Both the position numbers and the translations under genes were made by a program. 64,000 nt of DNA, from assembly GCA_014529385.2 (NCBI GenBank), contig CM043966.1, positions 85,652,087 to 85,716,086 of the forward strand. Direction: 5' to 3'. Positions 35,309-45,502 of this stretch are shown here, piece after piece (position 1 is the stretch's first letter; each line of letters opens with the position of its first letter). This DNA is from Adiantum capillus-veneris. Its lineage: Eukaryota; Streptophyta; Polypodiopsida; Polypodiales; Pteridaceae. Under the pieces are notes generated by a model, which had not been told where the DNA came from, did not search any database, and worked only from the letters and a program-made list of their open reading frames with translations.

Positions 35309-37978
35309 TTGCTTTTGAGAGGGCTTGAAGATCATACCATTGATCTGATATCTGGAAGCACGCCACCGAATCGGCCACCTTACCGTGTGAGCCGAGCACA
35401 GAATGAAGAGATTATGAACCAAGTGAAAGACCTCTTGGAAAAGGGTCTTGTCCAGCCTAGTACTTCACCGTATTGCTCTCCAGTATTGTTGGTTTTGAAG
35501 AAAGACGGATCTTGGAGAATGTGCATCGATTATAGAGCTCTCAACAAAATCACCATCAAGAACAGATTTCCGATTCCTAGGATCGATGATATACTCGACA
35601 AGTTACAGGGATCCTCGTGCTTTAGCAGGATTAACTTGAAGAGTGGATATCATCAGATCAGGATAGCACCAGGAGATGTCTACAAGACAGCTTTTCGGAC
35701 GACTTTTGGGTTATTTGAGTTTTTGGTGATGCCTTTTGGCTTAACCAATGCTCCTGCGACATTTAACCGGATGATGGACAGGATTTTTCAAGAGTACAGA
35801 CTATTTGTTGGCACTTTCTATGACGACATCATTGTTTTCTCCAAGAATGAGGCAGAACACAGAGATCATCTGCTTCAAGTCTTTCAGGCAATTACGAGAT
35901 CACACGTTAGTGATTAATGCTAAGAAAAGTGAATTTTTCCTACTAGAGATACACTTTTTGGGACACATTGTGTCAGCAGCAGGAGTGCGAATGGACCCGG
36001 CCAAGATAGAGAATATCCGTGATTGGCCCGATTTGAGGAATGTCCATGAAGTTAGAAGCTTCTTGGGACTGTGTTCGTACTACAGGCGGTTCATACGAAA
36101 GTTTGCAGAGGTTGCTTCCCCTTTGCATATCTTGACACAGAAAGGAGTACCTTTTTCGTGGGGACCCACAGAGGTGACTGCCTTTCAGACATTGAAAGAG
36201 AAATTGACTACGGGACCTATTTTGACTTGCCGGACTTGCAGAAGTCATTCGAAGTATATTGTGATGCTTGTGGTCGTAGTCTGGGTGCGGTCTTGATGCA
36301 AGAAGGCCATGTCATAGCTTACGAGAGCCGTTTGTTCTCTAGGCCGGAGATGACAGCACAGATCTATGGGAAAGAGCTTTTGGCGGTTATCCATGCTCTT
36401 ACTCAGTGGCGGCATTACCTACTTGGAGCGGATTTTACTGTCTTTACAAACCATCAGAGTTTGCGCTACTTCTTGTCACAGAAGCAGCTTTCGGAAAAGC
36501 AGATGCAGTGGGTGAACATCTTGTCACAGTTTCACTTCCAGATTGTCCATGTGCAGGGACAGAAGAATGTGGTGGCAGATGCTTTGTCTCGGAAATCGTT
36601 GGTTCTCGCTATTTCCGCAATACATCATAGGAGCTTCGAGGATATGGTCGATCAGTATGCCACAGATACAGGTTTTGCAGATATTTTCACACGGATATGG
36701 GATGGGGAGACAGTAGCTGGATACACCCTTCGGGAAGGCTACTTGATGAAAAAGACTATGTTGTGCGTTACACAGCCGTTGAGGGAAAAGGTTATGACTG
36801 ATTGCCACTGTCCACCTTTTACGGGTCACCGCGGCATTGCTACCACCATGAAAGGGGTAGAGAGAGATTTCTTTTGGCGGAGACTGAAGAAGGATGTGGA
36901 AGAGTTTGTGCGCAGTTGCTTGGTATGCCAGAAGGTCAAGTTTGACAGGCATAAGGCACAAGGATTGTTACAGCCTTTACCCATACCCACCCGCCCCTGG
37001 GAAAATATTGAAATGGATTTCATTTTTTTTTATCTCCCGAGAATACAGAATGATCACGATGATTTTCCGATTACATGGCACGTCTGAGACGATTGTCTTC
37101 GACAGAGACCCCAGATTTATGAGTTTGTTTTGGAAGGCAATTTGGGAGAACATTGGCACGCGGTTGCAGTTCTCGTCATCGTTCCACTTGCAGACTGACG
37201 GGCAATCTGAGATTGCCAATTCAGTGATTTTAGATTTATTGAAGTCTTGTATCTCGCATCAGAAGACTCAATGGGAAAAGAACTTACCTTTGGTGGAATT
37301 TGCCTACAATAACACGATACACTCTTCGACGGGGAAGACGCCATGAGAGATTGTTGAAACTGCTACGAAGGTTCCATCCTTCTTGAGCACGAAAGATTAG
37401 AAATTTGAAGCGGATGAATATTCGCGAGATTTGGATACGACTTTTGCCAAGGTTCGCGAGACTTTACAGAAGTCTTAAGAACGACAGAAAAAGGCAGCGG
37501 ATCGCCATCGTCGCGACTTGAAACTGAAGGAGGATGATTGGGTGCTCTTACTTTTGAGAAGGCACGCCTAAGAAAGAAGAAGGGAAAGGAGAGGCTTTTT
37601 CCAAAGCTTAGTATGTGATACTACGGACCTTTCCAGATTACTGACAAGATAAATGATGTCTCCTTCCGATTGGAACTGCCAGATACTTGGAGGATTCATA
37701 ATGCATTGCATGTGAGTCTCTTGAAACCTGTTAAGGGTGATGTGCCTGATGATGGGGAGCCTGATGAGCAACCCGAAGTGGAAGAAAACGAGGAGATCCT
37801 TGTTCCTGAACAGATTTTGGCACATAAGGATACGAAGAAAAAGGGTAAAGTCCGAAGGCGGTTCTTGGTTAAGTTCAAGAATTATCCTGCACTTGATGCG
37901 AAGTGGATGGAGGAGGAGGACCTAGCAGATACTCCTCAGATTGTGAAACTTTACCTCGATGCTTTTGGTTTAGCATAG
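35309..37978 (+). pseudogene. Family-B pol: RT, RNase H, integrase (core deletion), chromodomain
   Basis: RT (35309-35917) has [28 protein letters not shown] and [13 protein letters not shown]. After frame changes the rest of RT and RNase H run through 35920-36700 (YCDACGRSLGAVLMQEG, KELLAVIHALTQWRHY). The integrase zinc region (GHRGIATTMKGVE...CLVCQKVKFDR) is intact. In the core, NDHDD is joined almost directly to FRLHGTSETIVFDRDPRF, removing about 34 residues compared with family A and breaking the frame at 37087. The C-terminus (37613-37978) has EILVPEQILAHKD and RRFLVKFKNYPALDAKWM. The element cannot make a working integrase. Confidence 0.9.
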
Positions 37979-38568
37979 TCTACTCCAAATGGAACCCAGA
38001 ATTCAGCTTGGCCGAAGATCTGGTGAAGTGGGATGCACAAGAGGGGAGTTACTCCACTCCTTTGTCAACAGATGCCTCGATTTTGATACTAAAGTCACTG
38101 ATGTCTCTTTGAGCTTCAGGGATACTGAGAGCTGACAGTATTCTGCTGGATGACTTTATGAAATGGAATTCCTGATTATGATACTGATTGGTTCTTGACT
38201 TCTTGTGAGTGCAGGAACTGATAGACGAAATGACTGCAGCATTTTGGTCTACTTGATCTCGAATAGACATGGTTGCAATAGGGGTTAGTCAATCGGACAT
38301 CGATGAGGTCCCGATTGGACCTAGATGTGATTGCTAGCTACATTGCCGATAAATCATGGTCTAAGATCCGAATGAATGTTGAATGTCATGTGATGTCTGG
38401 TGATGTCCTGTGATGTCGTGTGATGTGACTGTCGATTTTGTACATGTGCTAGATGTGCGTTCCTAGTACGTAGGTACTAACAGTCAGTGTCTGCTAAGAC
38501 GGTTTATGGCTTTTGTCGGTTTTGCAGGCGTAATCGCGGTCGATTACAATGCTTTCAAGAGGGGGGTA
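37979..38568 (+). other. Family-B 3' tail and polypurine tract
   Basis: This non-coding tail has repeated TGTGATGTC motifs (38385-38430). It ends in AAGAGGGGGG (38558-38567 region) directly before the 3' LTR. Confidence 0.8.
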
Positions 38569-39111
38569 TGTCACAAAGTGATGACGTGGCGGACAGCAGA
38601 AACCCTAATTTCTGCTAGAAACCCTAAAATTCCTGCAAACCCTAATTTTTGCCAAAAACCCTAAATTCCGGAAATCGCGGAGGCGTATTATTAAAAAAAG
38701 AATTTTTTTTTTTTTTTTTTTTTTGGAAAACGATGAGCGACGCGAATTTTGCTTTTGCTTTTTTTTATTAAAAAAAGAGAAAAGACTCTCTAAGAGAGAG
38801 AGAGAACTGATGCTTTTGATTTTAAAAGCTTTTGGGGCTCTGCTTTTGGGCATCCCTTGTAACCTTTAAATTAGTGGTGAGGGCCTCACTTCTCGGAGCA
38901 TCTGGACGCAGAGTCTGAGAGTGAAAACCTACCGCTCTCTTGTACTTTGATGATTGATTAATATAAAAAGAAATACCGAAAGGGGCGCCAGTCTTTGGCA
39001 CGGAACTCCGCCGGGCCAGTGCAAATCTATTGTGATCTGTGAATTGTTTTGAAGTGGTTATTTGGTGCTGTCGCGGTTGATTCTTGACTTGGAGTGTCCA
39101 AGTTTGTTACA
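38569..39111 (+). repeat. Family-B 3' LTR (543 bp)
   Basis: It is nearly identical to the 5' LTR except for a ~17-bp deletion after GCCAGTCTTTGG and length differences in the poly-T tract. The conserved block is at 38970-38989. Confidence 0.95.
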
Positions 39112-39116
39112 ATATA
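39112..39116. repeat. Target-site duplication of element B (right)
   Basis: ATATA, one mismatch to GTATA at 32577-32581. Confidence 0.8.
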
Positions 39117-41290
39117 CAGCAGAGGCAGGTTTGGCATGTCCTGGCCATACAGAGGCTGTGACACCCATCATTGGAAAGTTGCGTCTACATATCCAGTCCT
39201 ATGTAGATGCTGAAGAATTTTACATCATGCCACTGAACGGATGTGATGTGTTGTTAGGTATTCCTTGGTTGTTTCGTGTACAGGGAATCATGGATGCCTA
39301 CAACAAAAAGATCACTGTACAGAGCAGGGGAAAGACTCATATTCTGGATGTAAAGCTTAAAGGGGAGTCTATTCCTACTGTATCAGCTTCTGCTATTACT
39401 TCTGTAATGAAAAAGCATCTTTCTGCGTACTTGGTTTTTGCACGTGAAGTGTCAGATTGTGATGAATCAAATTTATCTGTGCTAGATAAAGAAAGGTCAA
39501 TGTTTTTACAACAGTATAGTGACTGCTTTTCCGATTCATTACCGTCTCAATTACCGCCAGAGAGACCCGAGGACCATGCGATAGATTTGGTGCCAGGCAA
39601 TAGCCCACCAAATAAGCCTCCGTACAGGGTTAGTGCGGCTCAGCAGAAAGAGATAATGGGCCAAGTACAGGAGTTGTTAGAAAAGGGGCTGATTCAGCCC
39701 AGTTCATCTCCATTCTGTTCTCCAGTGTTGCTGGTGCAAAAAAAGGATGGCTCATGGCGTATGTGCATCGACTACCGTGCACTGAACAAGAATACCATCA
39801 AGAATAGGTTCCCTATACCTAGAATTGATGATATTATGGACAAATTAGAAGGAGCAGCTCTGTTTAGCAGGATAGATCTAAAGAGTGGGTACCATCAGAT
39901 CCGCATTAGATCAGAGGATGTGCACAAGACTGCTTTTAGAACGACGTTTGGCCTTTACGAATTTTTAGTGATGCCCTTTGGTCTCACAAATGCTCCTGCT
40001 ACGTTCAATAGGATGATGGACAGAATTTTCCGTCCACACCAGCAGTTTGTTGGTACATTCTTTGATGACATGATAGTCTACTCAAAGAATGAACAGGAGC
40101 ATAGGCGTCACTTGGCCATTGTGTTCAAAGAGTTACGCAGTCATAGGTTGCTCATCAATGCAAAGAAAAGTGAGTTTTTTCTGGAAGAGATTCACTTTCT
40201 GGGACACATTGTCTCAAAGGATGGTGTCAGAATGGATCCTGCAAAAGTTGAAGCGATCAAGTCATGGCCAAATTTGAAGACGGTGCATGATGTCCGAAGC
40301 TTTTTGGGACTATGCTCCTATTACAGAAGGTTTATCCGAAATTTCGCTGAGATTGCTTCACCTTTACATGCTCTTCAAAAGAAGGCAGTCACCTTTAGAT
40401 GGACACAAAAAGAGATTTCAGCTTTTAATCTCTTAAAGGAAAAGATGACTTCAGATCCAGTCATTGTGTTGTCAGATCTTAGGAAGTCATTTGTGGTCCA
40501 GTGTGATGCCTGCGGTAGTAGCATTGGTGTAGTGCTAATGCAAGATGGCAGGGTAGTAGCCTATGAGAGCAGAATTTTGCAAGGGCCAGAGATGACCATG
40601 CAGGTCTATGAGAAAGAGTTACTGGCTGTGATTCATGCGCTCTTAAGTTGGAAACACTACCTGCTAGGCGCAGACTTTGTTGTCCAAACGGACCATCAGA
40701 CCTTGCGATACTTCTTGACACAGACAAAGTTATCTGAGAAGCATATGCGATGGGCAAATATTTTGTCCATGTTCCATTTTCAGATTGTGCATGTGGAAGG
40801 CAAGAAGAACGTTGTGGCTGATGCCTTGTCAAGGAAGCCACAAATTTCAGCTGTGTCGATTCCTTATCATCATGAACTTGATGATATGAGAGAACAACAG
40901 TATGTAAATGATGAAGATTTTGCAAAGGTCTTCGAGCAGCTAATGGATGGACAACGTCATGAACACTATCTTCTCAAAGATGGGTTCATGATGATGCATG
41001 GCAGATTGTGTGTCACAAAGCCATTGCGACGCAAAGTTATGGAAGAGAGTCATGTCCCACCGTATGCAGGGCATCGTGGTATCGATGCTACAGTTAAAGC
41101 GGTTGAGACATTCTTCTATTGGCCTACATTGAGAAGAGATGTGGATGCCTTTGTGCGAGAATGCCTAATATGCCAAAAGGTCAAGTTTGACAGGCAAAAG
41201 GCACCAGGGTTATTGCAACCACTACCTATTCCAGATAAACCATGGGAAAGTATTGCTATGGATTTTATCTTTGATCTTCCGAGAACGTAG
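39117..41290 (+). CDS. Family-A gypsy pol (protease, RT, RNase H, integrase N-half), ends at a stop
   Basis: This continues the frame broken at 32581. It completes the protease (GCDVLLGIPWLF), then encodes RT ([41 protein letters not shown] with the catalytic Asp pair), RNase H (VVQCDACGSSIGVVLMQ, YEKELLAVIHALLSWKHY, TDHQTLRYFL) and the integrase HHCC domain (HVPPYAGHRG...CLICQKVKFDR). It reaches the first catalytic Asp (MDFIFDLPR). A TAG at 41288-41290 replaces a sense codon present in the copy at 63433-63435. Everything before the stop reads as intact. The product copies element RNA into DNA in the cytoplasmic particle. Confidence 0.92.
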
Positions 41291-42367
41291 ACAGGAAACG
41301 ATGGTATTTGGACCATTATCTGCAGATTCAGCAAACAGGCTCATTTTATTCCTGTCAGGAAGAAGATAAAGCCAGATCAGATGGCACGCTTGTTTATGAG
41401 CAATATTTTCAAGTATCATGGCATGCCACAGTCGATTGTTAGCCACCGTGATCCACGCATGACAAGTTTGTTCTGGAGAGGCTTGTTTGAGAATATGGGC
41501 ACCACGCTCAAATTCTCTTCATCATTTCATCCTCAAACAGATGGGCACTCAGAAGAGGCAAATTCTATTGTCCTAGATCTACTGAAGTGTTATGTGTCAG
41601 AGCATAAAGGAAAGTGGGAGCAGTATTTGCCATTGGTGGAGTATGCATACAATAATACAGTGCATTCATCAACTGGCAAGGCACCTTTTGAGATAGTTGA
41701 AGGTGGCAAGAAAGTTCCTCCCATACTGCATACAAAGGACAAGATATTTGAAGCAGATAAGTATGTTCAGGACATGGATGAAATGTACAAGAAGGTCAAA
41801 GTGGCCTTAGAAAGGACTCAGGCAAAGCAAAAGAAAGCAGCTGATCGTCACCGTCGTGAAGTGGTATATTCACTTGGTGATTGGGTGCTTTTACGCTTTG
41901 AAAAGGCAAGGTTAAAGAAGATGAAGGGCAAGGAAAGACTGTTTCCAAAGCTCAGCATGCGTTACTATGGGCGTTTTCAAGTATGCGACATAATCAGTGA
42001 TGTTGCATATAGGCTGAAATTGCCTGACAGTTGGAAGATTCACAATGCGTTTCATGTGAGTCTTCTCAGACCCTATGTGGGTGATGTGCCAGAAGATATG
42101 CCAGCTGAAGATCAGCCGGAAGTCGAGGAACTTGACGAGATCTTGGTCCCTGAACAGATTTTGGCACACAAAGAAAGGAAAGTGAAAGGCAAGGTTGCTA
42201 GGCGTTACTTGGTAAAGTTCAGAAACTATCCACCAATGGATGCTAAGTGGATGGAAGAAGGTGAACTTGCAGAGTCACCAACTGTGTTATCACTTTACCT
42301 GGAAGCCTTCGATTTGCAACCTACCTTGACCCCTTGTGTTTCAAAGCTAAATGGATTGTCAGTGTGA
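41291..42367 (+). pseudogene. Family-A integrase core C-half and chromodomain, downstream of a stop
   Basis: The same frame continues after the TAG and stays open to TGA at 42365-42367. It has [13 protein letters not shown], the second catalytic region, which reads IVSHRDPRM where the copy at 63583 reads IISDRDPRM (so the catalytic Asp is His), SSSFHPQTDGHSEEAN with the Glu, SLGDWVLLRF and a chromodomain end. The stop normally at 42336-42338 is mutated to TGT, adding 11 residues. Two independent lesions (stop, Asp to His) make this integrase inactive. Confidence 0.88.
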
Positions 42368-42590
42368 CAATGGCCTCTGAAACAAATGATGTACATGGTA
42401 TTTAAAGTGAGCTCAAATCAAATACCTGTTACATGAATGTTAGAGCTGTACAGATTGTCAGTTTGGCAATTGCTCTTATGGAATGTCCAAAAGTTTGGTT
42501 AGTGCTATAGAAGTGAGTATTTCTTGTCAGTTTGTCAAGGATACAGTGATTGCTTCTATTGAAGAGTACATGTGTAACTGCATTCTTAAA
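42368..42590 (+). other. Truncated family-A 3' tail
   Basis: This matches 145-400 and stops abruptly after GCATTCTTAAA. The polypurine tract and 3' LTR are absent. Confidence 0.75.
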
Positions 42591-42660
42591 CCAAAAGATG
42601 ATAATTCTATCACAAGAGTCAATTTTATGCCATCAAACCTTGCATTTCATGCAATTATTT
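42591..42660. other. Junction to copia; candidate CCAAA duplication at 42591-42595
   Basis: CCAAA here equals 26559-26563. The following AT-rich stretch (to about 42,710) has no recognised coding content and may be the continuation of 26462-26563. Confidence 0.4.
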
Positions 42661-42962
42661 CACTATACCATTACAATGCGCTTTTTAGGCTTGTGATATG
42701 CGTAGCTAAGCAGCGTGCAGTTGAAGAGGCTTTTGTTGCTACTCAAAGAAAAGGTGGTAATAGCAATGTAGCCACTTCTCATTGTTCTTCAATGAGCGGC
42801 AAATCACCTGTTCCTAATGCATCTGCTGGGAGCACCTCGTCTGGAAATTTTGGTGAAAAGGGCAAGAAGAAGATGCGTTGCCATTATTGCAAGGCTAATG
42901 ATCACTTGATAAAGCAATGTCCTAAGTTGAAGGCAAAAGAGGCCAAGAAGAAAGAGGCTTGA
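42661..42962 (+). pseudogene. Copia gag C-terminus with CCHC knuckle
   Basis: The frame has KQRAVEEAFVATQRKG, a Ser/Gly stretch and CHYCKANDHLIKQC, a CX2CX4HX4C zinc knuckle, followed by a Lys-rich end and TGA at 42960-42962. It complements the knuckle-less copia gag at 23852-24540. Confidence 0.75.
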
Positions 42963-43082
42963 TCCACTACAAGTGTAGCTATTGTAGAATCTTCTGGAAA
43001 AGGAGATTGTGACGTTGATGTAGATGCAAAGTAGGCATTTAGTGGAGAGTGTACTTATGATCCTTCTGTTCATGATGCATGT

Positions 43083-43300
43083 ATGTCAATCGCTCCAGAT
43101 TCACATATGTGGTACTCTGATAGTGGTGCTACAAAGCAAATTACTTCACATCGTGACTTGTTTACCTCTCTTGAGTTTGTTCCTCATGGAAATACACTCA
43201 CCTGTGCCAACAATGCCTCTTATCCGATCAAGGGAGTTGGAAAGATTGTGTTGACTACTTCACACTTGTTGATGCACTTTATGTACCAGGGATAAAAAAG
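43083..43300 (+). pseudogene. Copia protease
   Basis: The segment has HMWYSDSGATKQITSHRDLF, with the DSGA active site typical of copia protease, then CANNASYPIKGVGKI. Frame changes follow near 43,260. Confidence 0.8.
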
Positions 43301-44180
43301 AACCTTGTCTGTATCTACACTTGCAAGACTCGGTCTTGTTGTCAAATTTGTGGATGACAGATGTACAATTCATGATATCACTTTTGGTGATAAAATAGTT
43401 ACATCTTGCATTTTGTGTCGTGATTGTATAAGCTCACTTTGTGTGACAAGTGTGGGCAAAATTTTGCAAATGCAGTTATGGATCAAAGGCTGTTTCATAT
43501 GCAAAACTTTGGCATGCATGTTTTGGACACTTGAATTTTGCCAGCTTGGTGCGTTTATAGAAATCTGATGTTTGCTTCTTTGCTGCCTCTTGAAGCACCT
43601 TCTAAGCATGTTTACCTTCTAAGCATGTTTGTGAAGGCTGTATTTCGGGTAAAGTAGAGTGATCCAAGTTTTCAAAGGATGGTTCCGTAAGGGCTACATG
43701 CAGGTTGCAACTTGCGCATAGTGGTGTTTGTGGGCCTATGCAAACTCCGTCTTTAGGCAATTACCTATACTTCATGATTGTCATTAGTGATTACTCTAGG
43801 CATGCATGGGTGTATCCGCTTAAAGCTAAGTCCAAAGTGTTCATGTGCTTCAAGCAATTTGTGCTATGGCTGACAATGTCTCTAAATGTACTATGCGTAC
43901 CCTCCATTCATATCGAGGGGGGGAGTATATGTTTCATGAGTTTAATGCATTTCTGGCTAATTGTGGGATAAAACACCAATATAGAGTGCCATATACACCT
44001 TAGCAAAATGGTGTTGCTAAAAGAAAAAACAGGTTGCTTACAGAGATGGCACGATGTATGGTCAAGAGTCAAGCTTTGCCACACTCGTTTTGGCTTGAGG
44101 CTATTATGTTACTCCCAATTATCGTGTGGCTACTGTTTGGTTTCAATGTGCATTGGCACTTCATTTTGGATGGAATGTAC
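43301..44180 (+). pseudogene. Copia integrase, decayed
   Basis: Broken frames show KNLVSVSTLARLG-like and WHARFGHLNFASL-like pre-integrase segments, LQLAHSGVCGPMQTPSLG and FMIVISDYSRHAWVYPLKAKS (with the catalytic Asp region). Then come YTPQQNGVAKRKN-like (with a stop) and LTEMARCMVKSQALPHSFW. Several stops and indels. Confidence 0.75.
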
Positions 44181-44475
44181 ATCAATAAGATATTCTTACT
44201 GCTTTCTTGAATGGTGATATATTGAGGAAGTTTATGTAGCACAGCCACGCGGTTTTGTCAACAAAGGGCAAGAAAATAAAGTGTGCAACTGTAAGAAATC
44301 TTTGTATGGGTTGAAGCAATCTCCTCGTGCTTGGTATGAGAAAGCCAATACTCATTTGGCTAAACGAGGCTTTCATAACAGTCCAACAGAAAGCACTTTG
44401 TATGTCAAGCGTGAGGGTGATCTACTTCTCATCGTCGTTCTATATGTAGATGATTTGCAAATTACTTGTTTAAAT
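44181..44475 (+). pseudogene. Copia reverse transcriptase, part 1
   Basis: The segment encodes QPRGFVNKGQENKVCN, KKSLYGLKQSPRAWYEK and VVLYVDDLQIT, which are the hallmark copia RT motifs including YVDD. It is interrupted by the hAT-like MITE after ITCLN and resumes at 44901. Confidence 0.88.
44468..44475. repeat. 8-bp target-site duplication, left
   Basis: GTTTAAAT, identical to 44893-44900. Confidence 0.95.
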
Positions 44476-44892
44476 CAGAGTTACCCGGAACGCGGAACGG
44501 GAACGGCGACGGGGACCCTCGCGGAACGGGGGAACGGCCAGGGGTCCGGAACGGGAACGGCGCGGAACGGGAGGCATAAAAAACACCCAAATAATGCTTG
44601 AGAAGGGAATGGGTGTGAGGGGGTGCATTTTAATTTTTGAGTCCTTGCACACTAAAAAAACACCTAATCTTCACTACAAATTTGCAAAAAACTGCCTATT
44701 TCTTCCCATTTTTGAGAGTTGGCCGTTCCGGGCCGTTCCAAGGCCGTTCCGGAGCCGTTCCGGCCGGCCGTTCCGGTATCAGGTGGTCACCCGGAACGGC
44801 AAAACGTTTCGGGGCGTTCCAGCTTAGCAGAGGGGGAGGGAACGGCGTTCCGGCCTTCTAGGGCCTACAAAACGCGTTCCCCGGTAACTATG
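44476..44892. mobile_element. hAT-like MITE (417 bp)
   Basis: Terminal inverted repeats are CAGAGTTACCCGGAACGCG at the left and CATAGTTACCGGGGAACGCG as the reverse complement of the right end, flanked by a perfect 8-bp duplication. An 8-bp duplication with CA(G/T)AG-like ends is the signature of the hAT superfamily. The interior is full of GGAACGG/CCGTTCC repeats in both orientations near the ends, which could bind transposase. It codes for nothing and so depends on a transposase elsewhere. Removing it and one duplication copy restores the copia RT frame. Confidence 0.9.
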
Positions 44893-44900
44893 GTTTAAAT
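44893..44900. repeat. 8-bp target-site duplication, right
   Basis: GTTTAAAT, identical to 44468-44475. Confidence 0.95.
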
Positions 44901-45502
44901 GAGACATGCATTGCTAAATTCAAGGCTGATTTGAATGTTGCTTTCAAGATGAAAGACTTGGGGCTTTTGCATCGTCACTTGGGCATATTGTTTAAGCAGT
45001 GTAATGGAGGTATTGCCTTGTGTCAAACAAGTTACATAGAGACATTACTATGTAAAGTGCCTTGAGGACTGCAAACCTATGCTACTCCAATGGAAACAGG
45101 TTTGAAATTAAGTCTTCATGATGTTGGTGATCTTGGTGATATCACTCTTTATCAATGGATGCCTTATTTATATATGCAATAAGAGGCGAGATATTCAGTT
45201 TGCAATCTCACAAGTTGGCAGATTTATGCATATCCCAAGGTCTAAGCATTGGTAGGTTGCCAAGAGGATCTTTCGCTACTTGAGTGGCACTTTACATCTT
45301 GGATTGTTTTATCTCAAGGAGGGATCATTGCCGCCAGATCTACATGCTTTTTTAGACTCAGATTGGGCTGGTTGTTATGACACGTGAGTGTCCACAAGTG
45401 GTTTTTGTTTCATGCTCGGCATTTCATGCATATCATGGTTGAGCAAAAAGCAACCTATGGTGGCCACTTTGAGTTGTTAAGTTGAGTACAGGGTACTCTT
45501 CA
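44901..45502 (+). pseudogene. Copia reverse transcriptase end and RNase H
   Basis: After the MITE the copia frame resumes with ETCIAKFKADLNVAFKMKDL and later frames give YLSGTLHLGLFYLKEG, FLDSDWAGCYDT (RNase H Asp), STSGFCFMLG and ISWLSKKQPMVATLS. Several stops and shifts occur. It is cut by the family-D LTR at 45503, so no copia 3' LTR is present. Confidence 0.85.

Larger units (their letters stand above)
32582..39111 (+). mobile_element. Family-B Ty3/gypsy element, full-length but defective, nested in family A
   Basis: The 6530-bp element has LTRs of 560 and 543 bp, a tRNA-Met primer site, gag, pol and a polypurine tract, with a 5-bp target duplication. The two LTRs differ mainly by a ~17-bp gap, so the insertion is fairly recent. 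Gag and pol carry several frameshifts and a deletion through the integrase core that is shared with the second copy at 48654-53937. Confidence 0.95.
26564..42590 (+). mobile_element. Rearranged family-A gypsy composite (inverted LTR pair, fold-back 3' end, gag-pol)
   Basis: The order is LTR(+) 26564-28020, LTR(-) 28021-29496, 3' tail and integrase end (-) 29497-30733, gag-pol (+) 30736-42367 interrupted by element B (32582-39116), and a truncated 3' tail (+) to 42590. The primer site and leader expected between 5' LTR and gag are replaced by the inverted segment. The 3' end lacks its LTR. The integrase end is present twice, once in each orientation. CCAAA flanks the whole unit. Confidence 0.75.
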
